From NCBI RefSeq assembly GCF_019130065.1, contig NZ_JAHSPG010000002.1, forward strand, positions 1 through 64,000: a DNA stretch of 64,000 bases, given 5' to 3'. The stretch is from Pinibacter aurantiacus (lineage in GTDB: Bacteria > Bacteroidota > Bacteroidia > Chitinophagales > Chitinophagaceae). Below the pieces are notes generated by a model. That model was given only the letters and a program-made list of their open reading frames with translations, was not told the DNA's origin and made no database searches. Shown here piece after piece: positions 1-7,616 of this stretch; position 1 is the first letter of the stretch, and every line of letters starts with the position of its first letter. Position numbers and translations under genes: made by a program.

Positions 1-77
1 ATCAAAAATCTTGACCAATCATGAAAATCATGAAAATCTGCCTGCCCGACTAAAGTCATTCAGGCGGGCGTTCCGTG
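1..77. repeat. Interspersed repeat arm with inserted GC palindrome
   Basis: A unit rich in the word AATCATGA followed by AAAATCTGC is also found at 11640-11675, 48800-48835 and 58280-58345. Here and at 58 kb it is interrupted by a GC-rich palindrome (CTGCCCG...CGGGC) between the C and GTTC of the parent repeat. This is the right arm of an element whose left part lies outside the window. Confidence 0.6.
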
Positions 78-85
78 TTTTCCCC

Positions 86-93
86 TACATTTG
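86..93 (+). promoter_or_regulatory. -7 promoter box abutting the lipid kinase start
   Basis: TACATTTG matches the Bacteroidota -7 consensus TAnnTTTG and is separated from the ATG at 98 by 4 bases. Transcription would begin at or next to the start codon, giving a leaderless mRNA. No clear TTG -33 element was seen. Confidence 0.5.
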
Positions 94-97
94 CCCA

Positions 98-994
98 ATG
101 ACCCGTAAGATCATATACCTCGTTAATCCTATTTCCGGCACTAAGAATAAGCAAAACCTTCCGGAGTTGATTGCTGCTAAAACAAAAGCGGCTAAAATCC
201 ATTTTGAAATTTTACCAACTGTTGCCAGTGGCGATTACAAGTTTGTAAAACAAAAAATTGAAGAGGAGAATATTACCGATGTTGTTATTTGCGGCGGCGA
301 TGGCAGCGTGAATACGGTAACGCAGCAGTTATACAAAACTGGTGTGAACTTCGGAATTGTTCCGTTGGGTTCGGGCAACGGACTTTCCAACACTGCAAAA
401 ATTCCCAAAGATTCCGGGAAGGCGCTTGACGTGGTTATTAAAGGTCATGCTGCGTACATTGATGCATTTACCATCAACAACGAGTTTTCCTGTATGCTTT
501 GCGGCATCGGCTTTGATGCGAAGGTGGCGCATGATTTTGCGCAGCAAAAAACACGCGGCTTGCTGACCTACGCGAAAGAGTCTTTCAAAAATTTCTTCTC
601 TGCAAAGCCATATACATTTGAATTAACGGTGAACGGTGCAAAGTTTAATACACAGGCATTTTTCATCAGTATTGCCAACAGTAACCAGTTCGGCAATCAA
701 TTTACTATTGCGCCTAAAGCCAGTCTCTGCGATGGTTTGCTGGATATTGTAATTGTTCCGTACATGAACAAGATCGTTTTGCCGCTGGCAGTTTTGCAGC
801 AGGTGAAAACGGGAAAGATCACTTCAGAAAAGGAAATTAAAACGCCGGGTATTACTTATTTTCAAACATCGCAAATCAAAATAAAGAACGTTTCCCATGC
901 TCCGCTTCATATAGATGGTGAGCCAAAGGAAACGTCTTCATCTTTTGACATCAAAATAATTCCGAACTGCTTTAAGTTGCTGCAACCGGTGTAG
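98..994 (+). CDS. Diacylglycerol/lipid kinase family protein (YegS/BmrU-like)
   Basis: This looks like a soluble or membrane-associated kinase that phosphorylates a diacylglycerol- or sphingosine-like lipid with ATP. The N-terminus carries the family start YLVNPISG at about residues 6-13, and a glycine-rich GGDGSVN loop follows near residue 68, which is the diagnostic nucleotide-binding motif of the DAGK catalytic domain. PLGSGNGLS and GIGFDAKVAHDF are further family blocks. The length of 298 residues is usual. The reading frame stays open upstream to base 11, but that part is an intergenic repeat. A -7 promoter box TACATTTG at 86-93 lies 4 bases before this ATG, so the start at 98 is preferred. 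The gene converges on the next one with only 3 bases between stop codons. The lipid substrate cannot be read from the sequence. Confidence 0.88.
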   Translation: MTRKIIYLVNPISGTKNKQNLPELIAAKTKAAKIHFEILPTVASGDYKFVKQKIEEENITDVVICGGDGSVNTVTQQLYKTGVNFGIVPLGSGNGLSNTAKIPKDSGKALDVVIKGHAAYIDAFTINNEFSCMLCGIGFDAKVAHDFAQQKTRGLLTYAKESFKNFFSAKPYTFELTVNGAKFNTQAFFISIANSNQFGNQFTIAPKASLCDGLLDIVIVPYMNKIVLPLAVLQQVKTGKITSEKEIKTPGITYFQTSQIKIKNVSHAPLHIDGEPKETSSSFDIKIIPNCFKLLQPV

Positions 995-997
995 CGG

Positions 998-1348
998 CTA
1001 GTCTTTAACAGGTGCCGCTTTTTTGGTCACCACATCGATTACTCCGTTTTTCCCTTCTTCACCAAATTTTTGGATGGCTTTTGCATCTTTCCAAACACTA
1101 ATGGATTCGATACTGTTGGGATCGATTGCTTTAAAATCTGCTTCGGCTATCTTTTTGCCGTCCACCATATAGAGTGGAGTTGAATTTTCCAAAGGACGTA
1201 TTGCCACATTCTGCTGTGTATTCTGCTCTGCATTCTTCTGCGTATTTTTCGAGCAAAACGTAAGCATACTAAGCGTCGCAGCGAGCATAAATGCGGTCAA
1301 TATAGGGTGCACAAATGAACCCCTCGGATCTTTGTTTTCCGTGATCAT
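998..1348 (-). CDS. Short membrane-anchored plug-domain protein, partial duplicate of the M56 peptidase tail
   Basis: This 116-residue protein has no peptidase domain. Residues 1-35 form a short basic start (NKDPRGSF) and one hydrophobic segment. Residues about 55-110 form one plug-like repeat with PLYMVDGK, IDPNSIESI, VWKDA and GKNGVIDVVTKK. Both parts match, in order, the transmembrane segment (NKDPRFSY) and the C-terminal repeats of the 648-residue M56 protein just upstream, so it is most simply read as a duplication of that gene's middle and end. It lies 52 bases downstream of that gene on the same strand and probably shares its transcript. The plug-like repeat resembles TonB-receptor plug strands, but its partner is unknown. 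Confidence 0.7.
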   Translation of the reverse strand: MITENKDPRGSFVHPILTAFMLAATLSMLTFCSKNTQKNAEQNTQQNVAIRPLENSTPLYMVDGKKIAEADFKAIDPNSIESISVWKDAKAIQKFGEEGKNGVIDVVTKKAAPVKD

Positions 1349-1400
1349 AATTTTTGGTTTTAATGTTGAATGGAAAAATGATTAGCTATATCAAACCGAA

Positions 1401-3347
1401 TTAAGGTATGAGGGCAGGTTTGGTGGCTTTTTTGGTTTTAATATCTATTACTCCGTTTTTTCCTTTGTCGCCGTATTTTTCGATGGCATGAGCGTCTTTC
1501 CACACTGTAATGGACTCGATGTCGTTAGGATTGATGTTCTCAATGTCCTTCACTTCTTTTCCATCCAGAATATAAAGTGGCGAGTTGGTTTTTCCGGAGG
1601 TATTTCTAATCCTCACTGAATGACTGCTGTCACGATCTGTAGTAGAAACCCTTATACCAACAACTTTGGAAGTACTCATTCCTGTGTCTGCAATCTTATC
1701 CCGCGTTGGCGGCAAAAGCTGACCTGCATCTGCGTTTGGCGCCGCGTCGGGTACAGGAGGGTTAAGAAAGTTCTTTTCCTTCGCATTCCCTGGTTGGGCA
1801 GCTTTTTTTGTTCTAATGTCTATTACTCCGTTTTTTCCTTTGTCGCCGTATTTCTCGATGGCATGGGCATCTTTCCATACCGTAACGGACTCGATGTCGT
1901 TGGGGTTGATGTTCTCAATATCTGTCACTTCTTTTCCATCCAGAATATAAAGTGGCGCGTTGGTTTTTCCAGAGACATTTCTAATCCTCAATCCAGGAGG
2001 GTTAAGAGTATCTTTCTCCAGATTTTTGGGGTTGGCTTGTTTCGTTACAATCTCTACAACTCCACCTTTTCCTTTGTCTCCAAATTTCTTAATGGCGTCT
2101 TCGCCTTTCCATGTCTTGACCGTGATGGATTCGACAGGGCCGAGCTTATCCAGATCTGCCTTTGTAGCTTCTTTGCCGTCAATATAATACAGAGGGTTTG
2201 ACGGGATCATAGGAACGCTGCCTTTTCTTTTTGGGTCCACCAGCGTCAGGTCAATTATGATTACATTGTTGCCGTTTCGTTTTTCAACATACGAATGAAC
2301 ACTCTCTACCTGGTCAGTAGTAAGGTCGCTGACATCCGAGTATTTTACCCGCTTCTTATCAAGTGTATAAATGATTGCCGACGTGTCTTTATCCCTGAAC
2401 CAATCAAGCTCTAGCGCCTTTATCGCGTTAATGCTTGTATCTTTTGCAGACCGGGCGGTGTTGGTCTCGTTAATATCCTTGGATCGAAACGCCAACATGC
2501 CAAGCGTTGCAAGCAACACAAACAAGGCGGCAATGCGGCGGATGTATGAAAACCTTGGATCTTTATTTTTTGTGACCATTGTAATTCTCCTTTTAATGGA
2601 TGAATGAAAAAATTGATTGGTGATATCGAAACGTCCGGACGAATACGCGGTGGTTAATATGAGCGCCGCCAATACAGATGCATCATTGCTTCCTACACTT
2701 TTTTTGTCAGCGATAAACTCATGTATGATGGTCAGCTCTTTTTTAATGAGCCAGAAAAATGGATTGATCCAAAACACACTCAGCACAAGCTGCATGAACA
2801 CTTTGTCGACACTGTGTTTTTCATGCACATGAACCAACTCATGTTTCAATATCTGCTGACCTTCTGTTGATTGAAGATTGATGCTTTGCTTCCAGAAAAT
2901 ATTTTTAAAAAAAGAAAATGGCGCCTGAGATGCATTGGTTTGATAAATATTGATATCGCTTTGCTGTATAAAAGTTGACTTTTTTTTCAACGAATAGATT
3001 TTATACAAACTGAAAACGAACAGCAATAGAAAAATAAACACTGCTAAACAATACGCACCATAAACTATTAAATCGAAAAAGGATAAGGTTTGTGTTTGGT
3101 TTTTAAGCAAAAGCAGTTCAGAGCTGCTTACCTTGTAAACCATCTGCCCAACAGTATTTGATGATTCGTTGAAATCGAATATTGGAATGTACAACAGCGG
3201 AAACGTGACGGAGAAAATCACCGTTAGCAAAAGATAGAATCTGTTCCACTGATGGAATAGTTTGTTTTGAAGGCATGCAAAATAATAAGCTGATAGTATG
3301 CCTGAGCAAACCAACATCTTTAACAAATAGAGTGCAATCGCTGTCAT
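1401..3347 (-). CDS. M56 family (BlaR1-like) sensor metallopeptidase with tandem plug-like repeats
   Basis: This is an integral-membrane zinc peptidase of the BlaR1/MecR1 type, which normally senses an envelope signal and inactivates a BlaI-type repressor. The N-terminal half has several membrane segments, the zinc motif HELVH near residue 168 and a downstream EFIADK motif near residue 207. After a last membrane segment near residues 270-290 the periplasmic part has no beta-lactam-binding domain. Instead it carries a divergent segment and then three plug-like repeats at roughly 385-435, 460-513 and 583-637, each with PLYxxDGK, ESxTV and a KYG/KFGDKGKxGVxxxxTK core. The last two are nearly identical at DNA level (1440-1600 and 1814-1972), which points to recent tandem duplication. 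The BlaI-type gene lies 4 bases upstream, so the two are co-transcribed. Confidence 0.88.
   Translation of the reverse strand: MTAIALYLLKMLVCSGILSAYYFACLQNKLFHQWNRFYLLLTVIFSVTFPLLYIPIFDFNESSNTVGQMVYKVSSSELLLLKNQTQTLSFFDLIVYGAYCLAVFIFLLLFVFSLYKIYSLKKKSTFIQQSDINIYQTNASQAPFSFFKNIFWKQSINLQSTEGQQILKHELVHVHEKHSVDKVFMQLVLSVFWINPFFWLIKKELTIIHEFIADKKSVGSNDASVLAALILTTAYSSGRFDITNQFFHSSIKRRITMVTKNKDPRFSYIRRIAALFVLLATLGMLAFRSKDINETNTARSAKDTSINAIKALELDWFRDKDTSAIIYTLDKKRVKYSDVSDLTTDQVESVHSYVEKRNGNNVIIIDLTLVDPKRKGSVPMIPSNPLYYIDGKEATKADLDKLGPVESITVKTWKGEDAIKKFGDKGKGGVVEIVTKQANPKNLEKDTLNPPGLRIRNVSGKTNAPLYILDGKEVTDIENINPNDIESVTVWKDAHAIEKYGDKGKNGVIDIRTKKAAQPGNAKEKNFLNPPVPDAAPNADAGQLLPPTRDKIADTGMSTSKVVGIRVSTTDRDSSHSVRIRNTSGKTNSPLYILDGKEVKDIENINPNDIESITVWKDAHAIEKYGDKGKNGVIDIKTKKATKPALIP
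1440..1972. repeat. In-gene tandem duplication encoding the plug-like repeats
   Basis: Segments 1440-1600 and 1814-1972 are nearly identical, differing mainly at codon third positions. Each encodes one PLYILDGKEV to DIxTKKA unit. A more diverged third copy lies at about 2047-2195. Confidence 0.8.
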
Positions 3348-3351
3348 GGTT

Positions 3352-3714
3352 CTACTTTTGTTTTTTCAATTGCTGTAACAGAAGTTCAAGGTCTTTCACG
3401 TCTATTTCATTTTCTTTCACTAAAAAAGAAAGCACGTTGTTAACAGAACCATCAAAATATCCCTGCACGAGCTGTTTCATTGTTTGTGCAGAATAATTAT
3501 CCTTACTTACCACTGGATAATAACTATGCTGGCGCCCGAAAACTTCGATGCCTACAAACTCTTTTTCCACCAATATTTTAAGAATAGTGGCAACAGTATT
3601 GGAATGCGGCTTTGGTTCCGGCATAGCTTCTACCACGTCTTTCAGGAAACCTTTTTCCAGTTTCCATAATACCTGCATAACCTGTTCTTCTGCTTTTGTA
3701 AGTGACTTATTCAT
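3352..3714 (-). CDS. BlaI/MecI/CopY family transcriptional repressor
   Basis: This 120-residue winged-helix repressor starts with the family signature LTKAEEQVMQVLW at residues 5-17. It continues with HSNTVATILKILVEKEFV, which is the recognition helix and wing, and ends with a dimerisation helix region. Such repressors bind dyads in their own promoter and are cleaved after the M56 partner is activated. The partner gene starts 4 bases downstream. Two AACTAwTTTTTTAGTT dyads lie 28-63 bases upstream of the ATG and are the likely operator. Because the sensor lacks a penicillin-binding domain, the regulated stress is probably not simply beta-lactams. Confidence 0.92.
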   Translation of the reverse strand: MNKSLTKAEEQVMQVLWKLEKGFLKDVVEAMPEPKPHSNTVATILKILVEKEFVGIEVFGRQHSYYPVVSKDNYSAQTMKQLVQGYFDGSVNNVLSFLVKENEIDVKDLELLLQQLKKQK

Positions 3715-3741
3715 ATAAATGATTCGTTATGTAAAGATATA

Positions 3742-3777
3742 AACTAATTTTTTAGTTATACAACTATTTTTTTAGTT
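3742..3777. promoter_or_regulatory. Tandem operator dyads upstream of the BlaI-type gene
   Basis: AACTAATTTTTTAGTT at 3742-3757 and AACTATTTTTTTAGTT at 3762-3777 are two near-perfect dyads whose starts are 20 bases apart, about two helical turns. They sit just upstream of the repressor gene start at 3714 and cover the expected minus-strand promoter (a TATCTTTA-like box at about 3734-3741). Autoregulation by the adjacent BlaI-type protein is inferred. Confidence 0.65.
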
Positions 3778-3783
3778 TTATTT

Positions 3784-3832
3784 GAGAGAGCACGCTGATG
3801 ACACTGATCTAGCTGATTGGCGCTGATTTTTT
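3784..3832. repeat. Interspersed repeat (GCACGCTGATG...CTGATTTTTT type)
   Basis: A single arm of the family that also occurs at 12089-12240, 40825-40862, 41818-42052 and 44185-44265. Its words are GCACGCTGATGACACTGAT and GCGCTGATTTTTT. No inverted partner was found next to it. Confidence 0.6.
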
Positions 3833-3865
3833 GATTCTAAAAAATGAAGGCAGCAAGCCCTTGGT

Positions 3866-3935
3866 GCCGCGGTTCGTGTCTTCACGAACTGCTTGTTTGC
3901 ACGCCGTTGCGATTCGTGAAGACACGAACCGCGGC
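3866..3935. repeat. Long perfect inverted repeat
   Basis: Two 23-base arms, starting GCCGCGGTTCGTGTC and ending GACACGAACCGCGGC, are exact reverse complements around a spacer of 24 bases. The region has no gene. It would form a strong cruciform or RNA hairpin and is not followed by a T run. Confidence 0.85.
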
Positions 3936-3972
3936 TTCAGAAGCTCTCCAGCTCATTCGCTTCGCGATATTT

Positions 3973-4166
3973 AACATGGCGCCCCTCCGGGGCTGGAATT
4001 TGGATCGCTGTAACGTAATATTGGCCTACTACTAACGTGCCGCCCCGCTGGGGCTTAGTTGACGTTTCTGGGTGTTCCTTATAGCCCCAGTGGGGCGACA
4101 CTTTAGTAGAAAAAAAGAAATCAATTGACAAAACATAGAGCCAGCCCCGGAGGGGCGACATGTTAA
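3973..4166. repeat. REP/BIME-like cluster of GC palindromes
   Basis: Four short units of the type GCCCCTCCGGGGC or GCCCCGCTGGGGC lie at 3973-3996, 4034-4057, 4082-4103 and 4140-4166. The outer two are inverted relative to each other and so are the inner two, giving a nested bipartite arrangement. Such units are typical of REP-type elements. The rest of 3715-4287 holds no convincing gene. Confidence 0.75.
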
Positions 4167-4235
4167 ATGTCATCTGTTCTTTGAACAGATAGACCTTAGG
4201 TTTATTCACGTATCCACTCGTGAGGTCTATTAAAA

Positions 4236-4267
4236 CAAAAAACGGAAAGCTCTCGCCTTCCGTTTTT
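4236..4267 (-). terminator. Intrinsic terminator of serS
   Basis: Arms AACGGAAAG and CCTTCCGTT form a hairpin followed, in the minus direction, by a T run. It lies 21 bases past the serS stop codon. Confidence 0.8.
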
Positions 4268-4287
4268 ACATTTATCGTTTAATGATC

Positions 4288-5556
4288 TTATTTAGAAATT
4301 CCCTCCGCACCAAAATATTGATGCAGCGCCTTTGGCAGATTAATGCCGTTTTCTGTTTGATTGTTTTCCAGCAAACAAGCCACAATTCTCGGAAGGGCCA
4401 GTGAGCTTCCGTTCAAAGTGTGTACCAACTGTGATTTCCCGTTCGCGTCTTTAAATCGGCATTTCATTCTGTTTGCCTGGAAGCTTTCGAAGTTACTTAC
4501 AGAGCTTACTTCCAGCCATTTTTCCTGCGCTGCGCTGTACACTTCAAAGTCGTAGGTTAATGCACTGGCAAAACCCATGTCACCACCGCAAAGCGCCAAT
4601 ATGCGATATGGAAGCTCAAGCGTTTGCAACAGTTTTTCCACATGTGCTACCATTTCCAAATGCACATCATAGCTTTTCTCAGGGTTTACTATTTGTACTA
4701 TTTCAACTTTGTCAAACTGGTGAACGCGATTCAAACCGCGAACATCTTTACCAAAGCTTCCCGCCTCTCTTCTGAAACATGCAGAAAATGCAGTCATCTT
4801 GATAGGCAGTTGTGATTCTTTCAGCATCTCATCACGGTAAATGTTTGTTACCGGCACTTCAGATGTTGGGATCAGGAATAAATTGTCTTCTGTTGCATGA
4901 TACATTTGTCCTTCCTTATCCGGCAACTGACCTGTGCCGTAAGCAGACGCTTCGTTTACCAACAATGGCGGCAGGTACTCTGTGTAACCTGCACCTGTAT
5001 TGAAGTCAAGGAAATACTGCACCAGTGCACGTTGCAGTTTTGCTCCTTTTCCTTTGTATAATGGGAAACCACTTCCTGTAATTTTTGCGCCCGTCTCAAA
5101 ATCAACAAGGTCGTATGTTTTAATAAGATCCCAGTGAGGAACGGCGCCTTTGAATAGCTCAGGCTTGCTGCCACCTTCTCTTACTACCACATTGTCTTCG
5201 GGTGTTTTTCCCGGAGGAACTTTTTCCGATGGCAGGTTTGGCAGCTGATAAAGAATTTTTTCAATTTCTTTTTCTGCTTCCACCAATTTCGAGTTGTCTT
5301 GTGAGGTTTTCAGCTGTGCCACTTCCTGCTTTTTGGCTTCTGCTTTTTCCTTTTCTCCTTTGGCCATCAACTGACCAATTTCTTTGGAAGCTGCGTTTAC
5401 TTTTGCCAAAGCCTCGTCCAACTCAAATTGATATTTCTTTCTTTTTTCATCCCATTGCAATAACTCATCCACCAGTTCCGGCTGTTTAAAGTTTTTCACG
5501 GCCAGTCTTTGCTTTACCAGTTCTGCATTTTGACGAATAAAATTAACCTGTAACAT
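4288..5556 (-). CDS. serS: Seryl-tRNA synthetase
   Basis: This class II synthetase charges tRNA-Ser with serine in the cytoplasm. The N-terminal long antiparallel coiled-coil arm spans about residues 25-105 (rich in K, E and Q). The catalytic domain follows with TGAGYTEYLPPLL, the motif 2 block SACFRREAGSFGKDVRGLNRVHQFDKVE, and the motif 3 block NGSSLALPRIVACLLEN near the C-terminus. The start at 5556 (MLQVNFIRQN) gives 422 residues, the usual length. The frame is open for 13 more codons, but these overlap the probable -7 box TATATTTG at 5574-5581, so the longer start is unlikely. Confidence 0.97.
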   Translation of the reverse strand: MLQVNFIRQNAELVKQRLAVKNFKQPELVDELLQWDEKRKKYQFELDEALAKVNAASKEIGQLMAKGEKEKAEAKKQEVAQLKTSQDNSKLVEAEKEIEKILYQLPNLPSEKVPPGKTPEDNVVVREGGSKPELFKGAVPHWDLIKTYDLVDFETGAKITGSGFPLYKGKGAKLQRALVQYFLDFNTGAGYTEYLPPLLVNEASAYGTGQLPDKEGQMYHATEDNLFLIPTSEVPVTNIYRDEMLKESQLPIKMTAFSACFRREAGSFGKDVRGLNRVHQFDKVEIVQIVNPEKSYDVHLEMVAHVEKLLQTLELPYRILALCGGDMGFASALTYDFEVYSAAQEKWLEVSSVSNFESFQANRMKCRFKDANGKSQLVHTLNGSSLALPRIVACLLENNQTENGINLPKALHQYFGAEGISK

Positions 5557-5573
5557 CTCCAAAAAATTTGTGG

Positions 5574-5581
5574 CAAATATA
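5574..5581 (-). promoter_or_regulatory. -7 promoter box of serS
   Basis: TATATTTG on the minus strand fits TAnnTTTG and lies 17 bases upstream of the chosen ATG. It also argues against the longer reading frame as the real serS start. Confidence 0.5.
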
Positions 5582-5584
5582 AAT

Positions 5585-5614
5585 AAAGAAGGCATAGGGG
5601 TAGTGCCTTCTTTT
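5585..5614 (-). terminator. Intrinsic terminator after the lipoprotein gene
   Basis: Arms AAAGAAGGCA and TGCCTTCTTT flank a GC-containing loop, with a T-rich tract in the minus direction. It lies between the stop codon at 5640 and the serS promoter. Confidence 0.65.
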
Positions 5615-5639
5615 AACCAATAAGATATGTCGCTGCCTT

Positions 5640-6122
5640 TTACTTCTTCTCAACTGTCAGATTATTTTCAGCTGCAAACTTTCTTTGTGCTGATTGCATT
5701 TTTGCCAAAACCATTTTCTGTGTTTTTATCAGCGCTTGTACGTTTTGGATTTCAGTGCCTCTTTCTTCATCGTTTTTTGCAAGCCCCCATTTCTTATAAC
5801 TTGCATATACTTTCTTCATGTACTGAAAATAGTCCAGGTAGGCTTTTTTAAAGTCTTCGCCTCCCGTTACTGAAGGCAGCGGGGCCTTTTCAATTTCTGC
5901 TATTGTTTTTTCGATACTGGTGACCATTCTTTGTGAAACGGCTGCTACGCTGTCGAACTTACTTTCCTGTGCAAAAGCGGCCACGCTGTTTTCCGTGACT
6001 TCAATTTGCGGAATAAGCGCGTTTTCTTTTGCCACGCACATGTTGTTGTAACTACGTGCAGAAATAGAGTTACAGGCAGCAAATAAAATTGCAACCAGCA
6101 ATAAGGGGTACGTCCTTTTCAT
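5640..6122 (-). CDS. Putative lipoprotein of unknown function
   Basis: The 160-residue product begins MKRTYPLLLVAILFAACNS, a lipoprotein signal with lipobox FAAC, so it should be anchored in the envelope. The mature part is mostly helical and charged, with heptad-like runs such as IEKTIAEIEKA and IKTQKMVLAKMQSAQ, and carries no catalytic motif I recognise. The start at 6122 is chosen because the signal peptide begins there. A promoter-like TTG-N21-TATCTTTG (-7 box at 6139-6146) lies upstream. The frame remains open for 11 codons further upstream, but those overlap the -7 box. Confidence 0.75.
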   Translation of the reverse strand: MKRTYPLLLVAILFAACNSISARSYNNMCVAKENALIPQIEVTENSVAAFAQESKFDSVAAVSQRMVTSIEKTIAEIEKAPLPSVTGGEDFKKAYLDYFQYMKKVYASYKKWGLAKNDEERGTEIQNVQALIKTQKMVLAKMQSAQRKFAAENNLTVEKK

Positions 6123-6285
6123 ACTATAAAATTTACGGCAAAGATAATGAGCCAAAAATCAAAAAAACAAATATAAATTACTGGAAATCAACGAATAAAC
6201 ACTAGCTGTATAAGATCATCATTCTGCAACAATTACACATTAGCTATATTGCACTCCATTTCAATTTTAAAAGCAGAATTTTTCC

Positions 6286-7521
6286 ATGATACAATTTGAT
6301 CGGTTTTCACTGGCCAATGGGCTCAGAGTGTTGGTGCACGAAGATCATTCTACCCCGATGGCAGTGGTTAATGTTTTATACGATGTTGGCGCAAGAGATG
6401 AGAGTGAAAGCAAGACCGGATTTGCCCATTTATTTGAACACCTTATGTTTGGCGGCAGTGTAAATGTTCCAAACTATGATGATCCCTTGCAGCTGGCCGG
6501 CGGCGAAAACAATGCCTTTACCACTAATGACCTTACGAATTACTATTGCCAGCTTCCTGCCCAAAACATAGAAACAGCTTTCTGGCTGGAAAGTGACCGT
6601 ATGCTAAGTCTTGCATTCAGCAAGAAAAGCCTGGAGGTTCAGCGTAAAGTAGTTTGCGAAGAGTTTAAGGAGCATTATATCAATAAGCCATATGGCGACG
6701 TTTGGTTCAAAATGCGTGAACTGGCTTACAAAGTACATCCTTACAAATGGCAAACAATTGGTAAAGAGCTGAGTCATATTGAAAACGCAAAGATTGAAGA
6801 TGTAAAAAACTTCTTCTTTAAACATTATCGTCCGTCGAACGCAATACTTGTGGTTGCGGGCGATGTTACTACGGCGCAGGTAACAGAACTGGCGGAAAAA
6901 TGGTTTGGCGACATTCCTGCCGGCGAAAAATACGAAAGAAATTTACCGCAGGAACCAAAGCAAACTGAGCCTCGCAGGCTTGAAGTAAAAGCCAATGTTC
7001 CGCTGGATGCTTTCTACAAATGCTGGCACGTGGGCTCAAGACTCGACAGCACTTACTACGCTATGGACCTGATTACCGAAATACTTGGCGGTGGCGGTTC
7101 TTCCAGGTTATACCAGGCTTTGGTGAAAGAAAAGAAATTGTTCAGCAATATCGACTGTTATCATTTCGGCTCTACCGATGCTGGCCTGCTGGCTATTGAA
7201 GGCAAGCTTGTGAAAGGCGTAAAATTGCAGGACGCAGAAAAGGCCGTGGAAGAAGAATTGACGAAAATTAAGAATGAGAAAGTTTCGGAAAGCGAGTTGG
7301 AAAAAGTGAAGAACAAAACAGAGAGCGCAATCGCTTTTGAAGACATGAGCGTGATGAACCGCGCCAGTAGCATTGCAATGTACGAGCTGCTTGGTGATGC
7401 ACAGTTGATGAATACAGAACTGTCAAAATACCAACAGGTAACAGTAGCTGAAATTCAAAAACTGAGCAACGAAATTTTCGACGAGAACAATTCAAATACT
7501 TTATACTATTACGCGAACTAG
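6286..7521 (+). CDS. M16 family zinc peptidase, catalytic partner
   Basis: This pitrilysin-type protease has the inverted zinc motif HLFEH at residues 48-52, with a downstream acidic ligand in the EEFKEHY region. The length of 411 residues equals one M16 half, so it must dimerise to close the active chamber. The C-terminal domain lacks the R...Y substrate-binding pair: it reads KEKKLFSNIDCY where the pair would be. The next gene encodes an M16 protein without the zinc motif but with that pair, so the two probably form a heterodimer as known for split bacterial M16 proteases. No signal peptide is visible, so a cytoplasmic location is inferred. Confidence 0.93.
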   Translation: MIQFDRFSLANGLRVLVHEDHSTPMAVVNVLYDVGARDESESKTGFAHLFEHLMFGGSVNVPNYDDPLQLAGGENNAFTTNDLTNYYCQLPAQNIETAFWLESDRMLSLAFSKKSLEVQRKVVCEEFKEHYINKPYGDVWFKMRELAYKVHPYKWQTIGKELSHIENAKIEDVKNFFFKHYRPSNAILVVAGDVTTAQVTELAEKWFGDIPAGEKYERNLPQEPKQTEPRRLEVKANVPLDAFYKCWHVGSRLDSTYYAMDLITEILGGGGSSRLYQALVKEKKLFSNIDCYHFGSTDAGLLAIEGKLVKGVKLQDAEKAVEEELTKIKNEKVSESELEKVKNKTESAIAFEDMSVMNRASSIAMYELLGDAQLMNTELSKYQQVTVAEIQKLSNEIFDENNSNTLYYYAN

Positions 7522-7614
7522 GTTATAAGTAGTAAGTAATAAGTTTTAAGAAAGAGCTTATGCTATTTCACACTTAACTACTTACAACTTAAAACTTAGG
7601 ACTTATAACTCAAA
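7522..7614. repeat. Word-type inverted repeat between the M16 genes
   Basis: The left arm repeats TAAGT-like words (TTATAAGTAGTAAGTAATAAG) and the right arm is its imperfect reverse complement (CTTA, ACTTA words), around a short spacer. It fills the gap between the two genes. Confidence 0.7.
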
Positions 7615-7616
7615 AC

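Noticed and set aside
1620-2201. Plus-strand frame of 193 codons opposite the M56 gene
   Set aside because: It is an antisense shadow of the repeated plug-like region, and the M56 frame with its zinc motif is clearly real.
3937-4209. Minus-strand frame of 90 codons between BlaI and serS
   Set aside because: It runs across four REP-like palindromes and its peptide is only the translation of those repeats. No domain or start context supports it.
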